64,000 nt of DNA from assembly GCA_002344785.1 (NCBI GenBank), contig DDUL01000013.1, forward strand, positions 22,608 through 86,607, written 5' to 3'. The notes beneath the pieces are model-generated. The model ran no database searches. It was not told the origin of the DNA and saw nothing but the letters and a program-made list of their open reading frames with translations. Both the position numbers and the translations under genes were made by a program. Below, piece by piece: positions 59,369 through 64,000 of the stretch (its first letter is position 1; each line of letters starts with the position of its first letter). Origin of the DNA: Bdellovibrionaceae bacterium UBA2339 (GTDB lineage: Bacteria > Bdellovibrionota > Bdellovibrionia > Bdellovibrionales > JAMPXM01).

Positions 59369-61711
59369 GTGCGCAAAGCTCTCGGCGTCCTCGTCATTTC
59401 CTCATTGGTGTCCTTCACCGCACTGTTTGTGTGGTGGAACTGGAGCTATCGCCCGAAGAGCTTGCCGTTTTGGGACGCCGTCGCCTACGAGATGGAGTAC
59501 TTCGGCTTCTGGCCCACCGAGCGCATCAAAGCCAAATATCAAACTTTCGCTGTGTACAAAGATCTGGATATCAACGGTGTCCGCGATTGCATGCGCTATA
59601 TGATCGGCGAAAAAAACCTCTGCGTCGCCAATCGCCTCTGTGTGGAGCGCGGCCGCGCCGAGTTCGAAGAAATTCTCAAAGATGCCCCCGCCGACGGCAT
59701 CGAACGCTGGTTCAGCTATCGGCGCTTGAGTTCTCTACTCGCCTACGAAGAGCGCACACTTCCCGCCGCGCGCGATGTGCTGCTCGAAGCCTCGCGCCAG
59801 GCCGAGGCCCAAGGCGCCCGCCGCCAATCGCTACGCTACCTCGCTCGCGCCGGAGTCGCCGACATGCGCCTTGGCGAAATCACCAACTGCAATCTCAATC
59901 ACAACGCCGAAAGCTGCGTGTTCCCCATCTCGCGTGCGGCTCAACACCAAGATCGGCGCGGCAGCGAAGCGGCGATGCGCACCTATCTGCGTTTTCTGCA
60001 GCGTCGCCCCGACGACTTGCACATTCAGTTCTTGCTCAACATCGTCGCGCAGACTCTCGGCCAGTGGCCCACCGCTGTTCCCGAACGCTTCCTCATGCGC
60101 GAGGCTGAAAGCGAAGAGATGCGCACTCTGAAGTTCCCACGATTCGCGAATGTCGCCGATGAGATTGGCCTGAACGACCGAGCCCGCTCAGGCCGAGGTG
60201 TGGCGATTGATGACTTCGACGGCGACGGACATCGCGACATCATCATGGCGTCGCGCTACTTCTGCGACGAAATCCTCTACATGAAGGGCGATGGCCGCGG
60301 CGGCTTTCAACCTTACTCCGTCGAATCCGGCTTGGACCAAGAACTTTACGTCATCAACCTCTACCAAGCCGACTACGACAACGACGGCGATCTGGATCTC
60401 TTCATCACTCGCGGCGCCTTCGATGAATGGCCGCTCGAAAACTCCGACGTCTTCAACGCCCTCCTTCAAAACGATGGCCGAGGCCGCTTTCGCGATGTGA
60501 GCCTCGAAGTCGGCTTGGAGCGCCGCTGGGCGACCTCGACGGTCGCACGCTGGTTCGATGCCAACCGCGATGGCTGGCTGGATCTGCTGGTGTGTCATGA
60601 TCGAAGCCGCCACGAATTTTACTTAAGCGACGGACGCGGCAAATTTCGCCAAGCTCTCGATGCCTCCGGCATACTTCCTTACTCCGTCTGCAAAGGCATC
60701 GCCGTCGGCGACGTCAACGGCGATCAGCACCTCGATCTCTACATTTCCAATCTCAATCAAGAAAACCAACTCTACTTCGGCCGCGGCGACGGCTGCTTCG
60801 AACGCCAACAGCAACCCGCCGTCGAAAAGGAACCGATCTTGTCCTTCACGACTTTCTTCGCCGATCTCGACAATGACGGCGACTTGGATTTGGTGAATGT
60901 CGACTTTGATCTTTTGCTCGAGCACGCCGTGGAGAGTTGGCTCGGGCGCGAGTCCCAAGGCCACCGCACCCGCATCTGGCTCAACGATGGCCGAGGCCAA
61001 TTCACCGATGCAACGCGCGCATGGGGCCTCGACAAAACTTTCATGGCCATGGCCGCGCAAATTGGCGATCTCGACAACGATGGCTACAAGGATCTCTTCA
61101 TCGGCACAGGCTCCTTTGGCCTTGCGGATCTGTTCCCGAACAAAGTGTTTGTGAATCGCGAGGGCCAGCGCTTTGTCGATGTCACCACCAAAGGCGGCTT
61201 TGGCAATCTGCAAAAAGGTCACGGCATCAGCTTCGCGGATCTCGACCACGACGGCGATCAAGACGTCGTCGCGATGTTCGGCGGCAAATCTCAAGCCGAT
61301 ATGTTCTTTCAGTCCCTCTATGAAAATCCCGGCTTCGGAAATGCGTGGGTGAGCCTCAAGCTTGAAGGCGTGCAAAGCTCGCGTAGTGCGATTGACTCAC
61401 AAATCGAAATTCATATCACCGAGGGCGCACGCCAGCGTCGGGTGTTTCACCACGTCAATCACGGCGCAACCTTTGGTGCGAACACGCTGACCGCCGAGAT
61501 CGGCCTCGGCCAAGCTCGCCAGATCGACAAACTCATCGTCCGCTGGCTCAGCGGCCAAGTCCAAGAGTTCACCAAGGTCAGCGCCCGCCGCCACTACTTC
61601 TTGCGCGAGGGCGATGCTCAGCTGACTGTGCTGGATCGACGACCCATACCGCTGCGAAAGAAGCCGAGGCGGCATGAGCATCATCGCGACGGTTCGCACG
61701 CACATCACTGA
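59369..61711 (+). CDS. FG-GAP/VCBS repeat protein with ASPIC/UnbV-like end
   Basis: Protein of 780 residues with a GTG start. An N-terminal membrane anchor (ALGVLVISSLVSFTALFVWWNW) precedes a helical TPR-like region (about 90-260), then at least seven calcium-binding FG-GAP motifs of the form DFDGDGHRDIIM, DYDNDGDLDLFI, DANRDGWLDLLV, DVNGDQHLDLYI, DLDNDGDLDLVN, DLDNDGYKDLFI, DLDHDGDQDVVA, making a beta-propeller. The C-terminal segment VFHHVNHGATFGANTLTAEIGLGQARQIDKLIVRWLSGQVQEF is the ASPIC/UnbV domain. It is expected to be anchored and to bind calcium and a protein or glycan outside the cell. The end is His-rich (RRHEHHRDGSHAHH). Confidence 0.85.
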   Translation: MRKALGVLVISSLVSFTALFVWWNWSYRPKSLPFWDAVAYEMEYFGFWPTERIKAKYQTFAVYKDLDINGVRDCMRYMIGEKNLCVANRLCVERGRAEFEEILKDAPADGIERWFSYRRLSSLLAYEERTLPAARDVLLEASRQAEAQGARRQSLRYLARAGVADMRLGEITNCNLNHNAESCVFPISRAAQHQDRRGSEAAMRTYLRFLQRRPDDLHIQFLLNIVAQTLGQWPTAVPERFLMREAESEEMRTLKFPRFANVADEIGLNDRARSGRGVAIDDFDGDGHRDIIMASRYFCDEILYMKGDGRGGFQPYSVESGLDQELYVINLYQADYDNDGDLDLFITRGAFDEWPLENSDVFNALLQNDGRGRFRDVSLEVGLERRWATSTVARWFDANRDGWLDLLVCHDRSRHEFYLSDGRGKFRQALDASGILPYSVCKGIAVGDVNGDQHLDLYISNLNQENQLYFGRGDGCFERQQQPAVEKEPILSFTTFFADLDNDGDLDLVNVDFDLLLEHAVESWLGRESQGHRTRIWLNDGRGQFTDATRAWGLDKTFMAMAAQIGDLDNDGYKDLFIGTGSFGLADLFPNKVFVNREGQRFVDVTTKGGFGNLQKGHGISFADLDHDGDQDVVAMFGGKSQADMFFQSLYENPGFGNAWVSLKLEGVQSSRSAIDSQIEIHITEGARQRRVFHHVNHGATFGANTLTAEIGLGQARQIDKLIVRWLSGQVQEFTKVSARRHYFLREGDAQLTVLDRRPIPLRKKPRRHEHHRDGSHAHH

Positions 61712-61888
61712 TGATGCAACTCAGACTTTACGCAATTCATGCAGTGAAATCCCTTGCGCACTGCGACCCGCGCCAGCGCGGATTCGCTCCGCAACGGCGG
61801 CGGGGGCAGGGGCGGAGCGATTCAGTTCTCAAACTCAATCGAAGAACTGCCCTTCAGCCAAATGGCCCAGTCAAATTGCACAGTGCAA

Positions 61889-61904
61889 CCCGCGCTGGCG
61901 CGGG
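61889..61904. terminator. Stem-loop between convergent genes
   Basis: 7-bp stem CCCGCGC/GCGCGGG with a 2-base centre, flanked by a looser GCAC/GTGC pair. It lies between the FG-GAP gene and the convergent agmatinase gene in a 287-bp gap without other features. Confidence 0.5.
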
Positions 61905-61998
61905 TCACAGTGCAGCATAAAACTCCGCGCACAAACGCACACGCAAACGCGCTCAGCCGCGAGCGCACGCCCACGATCCCACGCACGCCCACGAGCGA

Positions 61999-62946
61999 TC
62001 AAGCCTTCCGCGTTGCGGGCATCAAGCCGATGAGCTCGAACATCGCATCCATCGCGGCGAGCTGTGTGATCTCAGCGACGTCATAGGCAGGCGACACCTC
62101 AACCACATCGCCGCCGACTAAGTTGCCGACCTTCAGGCCGCGCAAAATCGTTTGCGTCTCAAAAGTCGTGAGGCCTCCGGGAACTGGCGTGCCCGTGCCC
62201 GGCGCAAAAGCCGGGTCGAGGCAATCCACGTCGTAGGAAATGTAAGTCGGTGCCGAGCCAAAGTCCGGAAGGCTCGCCACAAACTGCGCAAGCGACTGCG
62301 AGCGAATCTCATCCATCGTGCAGACGCGCAGCCCGTGACGTTTCACGAAATCCAAATCCTGCGCGCCCGTCAAAGGTCCGCGAATGCCGATTTGCACCGA
62401 GTGCTTCGCATCCACCAGTCCCTCTTCGATCGCGTGACGTGCAAAACTTCCGTGGTGATACTCGCAGCCCCAAGCCGCGGGATAAGTGTCGAGGTGCGCA
62501 TCGAAGTGAATCAAACGAAGTGGCGCTCCCCACTTCTTTCGATGCGCGCGCAAGATCGGCAGCGTGATCGAATGATCTCCGCCCACCGCAATCAAGCGGC
62601 GGCCGAGCTGAAGCGCATCGCCAAAATGCTTTTCGATGCGTTGATACGTCTGCGCCAAATCGATCGGCACCACCGGCACATCACCGACGTCGGCGACGCG
62701 GACTCGCTCGGTGAAGTCTTGCATGCGGCCCCAGTTGTAAACGCGTCCCAAAGATGAAACTTCGCGCACGCGTGTGGGACCAAAGCGCTGACCGGGTCGG
62801 TAGCTGGCGCCGCCATCAAAGGGCACGCCGATCAAGCCGACGTCGTAGTCGCCGAGGTGATCGACCTGCGGCAAGCGAAAAAAAGTTTTGATTCCCGCAA
62901 AGCGCGGCATCTCACGACCAGAGACTGGCTTGAAATCATGGCTCAT
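61999..62946 (-). CDS. speB: Agmatinase-family ureohydrolase
   Basis: Protein of 315 residues. The metal-binding motifs are complete: GGDHSITLP, IHFDAHLDTY and SYDVDCLDPAFAPGTGTPVPGG, as is GVPFDGGASYRPGQRFGPTRVRE near the start. It is most like agmatinase (agmatine to putrescine and urea), though guanidinobutyrase and related ureohydrolases share these motifs. No speA is in the window. The ATG giving MSHDFKPVSG is used, with no close overlap on either side. Confidence 0.9.
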   Translation of the reverse strand: MSHDFKPVSGREMPRFAGIKTFFRLPQVDHLGDYDVGLIGVPFDGGASYRPGQRFGPTRVREVSSLGRVYNWGRMQDFTERVRVADVGDVPVVPIDLAQTYQRIEKHFGDALQLGRRLIAVGGDHSITLPILRAHRKKWGAPLRLIHFDAHLDTYPAAWGCEYHHGSFARHAIEEGLVDAKHSVQIGIRGPLTGAQDLDFVKRHGLRVCTMDEIRSQSLAQFVASLPDFGSAPTYISYDVDCLDPAFAPGTGTPVPGGLTTFETQTILRGLKVGNLVGGDVVEVSPAYDVAEITQLAAMDAMFELIGLMPATRKA

Positions 62947-63033
62947 GCGCTCATCCTAGATGAGGCCACGGGCCACCGCAAGCCATCCGCTGCGCATCCA
63001 GAGGTCAATGCGACCCGACATTCCCGCGCAGGA

Positions 63034-63990
63034 TCAGAGCGCCAAATCGCGCTGGCGCTCTTCAATATTTTGTTTCAGGTACTGCGCCAAGCGAGATCGC
63101 GGCGGCGCTTGACCCAACACGCGCTGAAAGGAAGCCAAGTTGTCCGAGTTCAAAAACGGCAACAGCTCGCGCGCGACGGTGTCGCGCACTTGAAAGCCAC
63201 CGCGCTCAAGCGCGCTCAACAAAGTCTCGGTGATCTGCTGAGGCGCAAGCTCTTGCCCGCGCTTCAAAAGATCCAGCGCCACGAGCACAGCTTCGCCGCT
63301 GTTGGAGACTTTCACAACATGTTGTGCGGCCTCGAGTGCCGCGGGGCTAGCGGGCAAGTCCGCCAAAATCTGCAGAGCCGCCACGCGAACATCGTCGTTC
63401 GGATGGCGAGCAAAGGCTTGGCCGACGGCGAGCGGATCAATCTCTGGAGTTTCACCTCGCGAGATCGCAGCGCGCGCCTCGCCGCGCAGATCATAAAGTG
63501 CGGCCACCATCCCATCGATCAAGGCATCATACTCCGCGCGCGGATCATCGTTGCGCGCGGGTCGAGGGCAACCCGTGCGAAGCGCTGTGCGAGATTCGCT
63601 CATCGTCACTTCGCATTGACGGAGATTTTTGAGTCGCAACATCGCCTGTCGCGATGCACTCGCGGCATCACGAACATCGATGTCGTTCACCTTCTCATCC
63701 ATCGCATCGTCCGAAGCCACAGAAGCACCGGACTCCGTCGCTTGAGATCCAGATGCCGTCATTTGGCCGATCAGTTGGTCAATGCGTGCGAAATTGATGG
63801 CGGATGCCTCATCGATTTGATCTGCATCTTGTGTCGCCGCGGCTGATGTTGATGCATTCGCTGGCTGCACGCTTTTGCTGCGACCTGATTGAGCGTCGTC
63901 TGCCGCTCGATGCACAAGCTCGCGCGCGCCCCAAAGCACCGCGCCGCCGACAAGCAACAAGACTAACATCTGACGATCCACGCGACTCAC
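63034..63990 (-). CDS. Membrane-anchored HEAT-like repeat protein
   Basis: Protein of 318 residues. An N-terminal membrane segment (MLVLLLVGGAVLWGARELV) is followed by a Ser/Ala/Asp-rich linker and from about 180 a helical repeat domain (LAVGQAFARHPNDDVRVAALQILADLPASPAALEAAQHVV, LLSALERGGFQVRDTVARELLPFL) typical of HEAT-like adaptors. No catalytic motif is seen. The first start is a GTG 10 bp from the window edge; an in-frame ATG at 63969 directly precedes the anchor. The plan resembles the protein at 25229-26419. Confidence 0.6.
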   Translation of the reverse strand: MSRVDRQMLVLLLVGGAVLWGARELVHRAADDAQSGRSKSVQPANASTSAAATQDADQIDEASAINFARIDQLIGQMTASGSQATESGASVASDDAMDEKVNDIDVRDAASASRQAMLRLKNLRQCEVTMSESRTALRTGCPRPARNDDPRAEYDALIDGMVAALYDLRGEARAAISRGETPEIDPLAVGQAFARHPNDDVRVAALQILADLPASPAALEAAQHVVKVSNSGEAVLVALDLLKRGQELAPQQITETLLSALERGGFQVRDTVARELLPFLNSDNLASFQRVLGQAPPRSRLAQYLKQNIEERQRDLAL

Positions 63991-64000
63991 GACAAGTACT

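Noticed and set aside
1..64000. tRNA, rRNA, CRISPR array or prophage
   Set aside because: No cloverleaf, rRNA-like stretch, repeat-spacer array or phage structural gene was recognised on either strand.

Overview
The window reads as a chromosomal segment of a predatory-type bacterium of the Bdellovibrionota (Bdellovibrio-like). This is an inference. It rests on the combination of several flagellins, a Gram-negative flagellum with P and L rings (FlgI, FlgH, FlgA), CsrA plus FliW, FlgM, the neighbourhood alaS-recX-pilT / pgpA-pncC-recA beside the flg genes, heptose/LPS enzymes and murein enzymes. Base composition is GC-rich and fairly even, with no plasmid or phage block and no rRNA, tRNA or CRISPR that I can see.

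Layout. 1-5315 (minus strand): a surface-glycan or flagellin-glycosylation type cluster with a TPR protein, a methyltransferase-like protein, two GT9 (heptosyltransferase-family) glycosyltransferases and a small linker gene, coupled by 4-bp overlaps or abutting codons. 5741-11137: the filament export and capping genes fliT-like, fliS, fliD and flaG, then flagellin 1. 11820-14926: an outer-membrane barrel, a lipoprotein and a vWA protein. 15657-22143: flagellin 2, a tandem pair of radical SAM enzymes, and flagellin 3 followed at 23 bp by an SGNH hydrolase. 22454-31271: a PilZ protein, MeaB, an outer-membrane barrel, HldE2, an RDD-like protein, RsmE and PrmA. 31285-43476 (all minus): the flagellar blocks flgF-G-A-H-I-J-like, flgM-N-K-L, csrA and fliW. 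43828-56635: a lytic transglycosylase, aspartate kinase, HAD and alpha/beta hydrolases, recA, pncC, pgpA, pilT, recX and alaS. 56814-63990: a membrane protein, an L,D-transpeptidase, an FG-GAP repeat protein, an agmatinase and a HEAT-like protein.

The main non-genic theme is a family of inverted-repeat elements. Seven short elements (five of 171-174 bp, one of 195 bp, one of 202 bp) and one 1021-bp element share the same terminal repeat of about 22-24 bp. The long element carries a zinc-ribbon/HTH transposase gene. The short ones look like non-autonomous (MITE-like) relatives, but their cores are not visibly similar to each other. Four of the seven short elements sit 0-1 base from a stop codon, or help form one. 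One of them provides the ends of two convergent genes.

Regulation that can be read directly: each of the three flagellin genes has a sigma-28-type promoter (TSAAGTTS-like box, 11-bp spacer, RCCGARRA-like box) about 220-280 bp upstream, followed by a long leader with a stem-loop at the ribosome binding site. Flagellin 2 has a hairpin with GGA in its loop just before the Shine-Dalgarno sequence, the classical form of a CsrA site; csrA and fliW are in the same window. Several intergenic gaps hold short tandem repeats, some with an 11-bp period.
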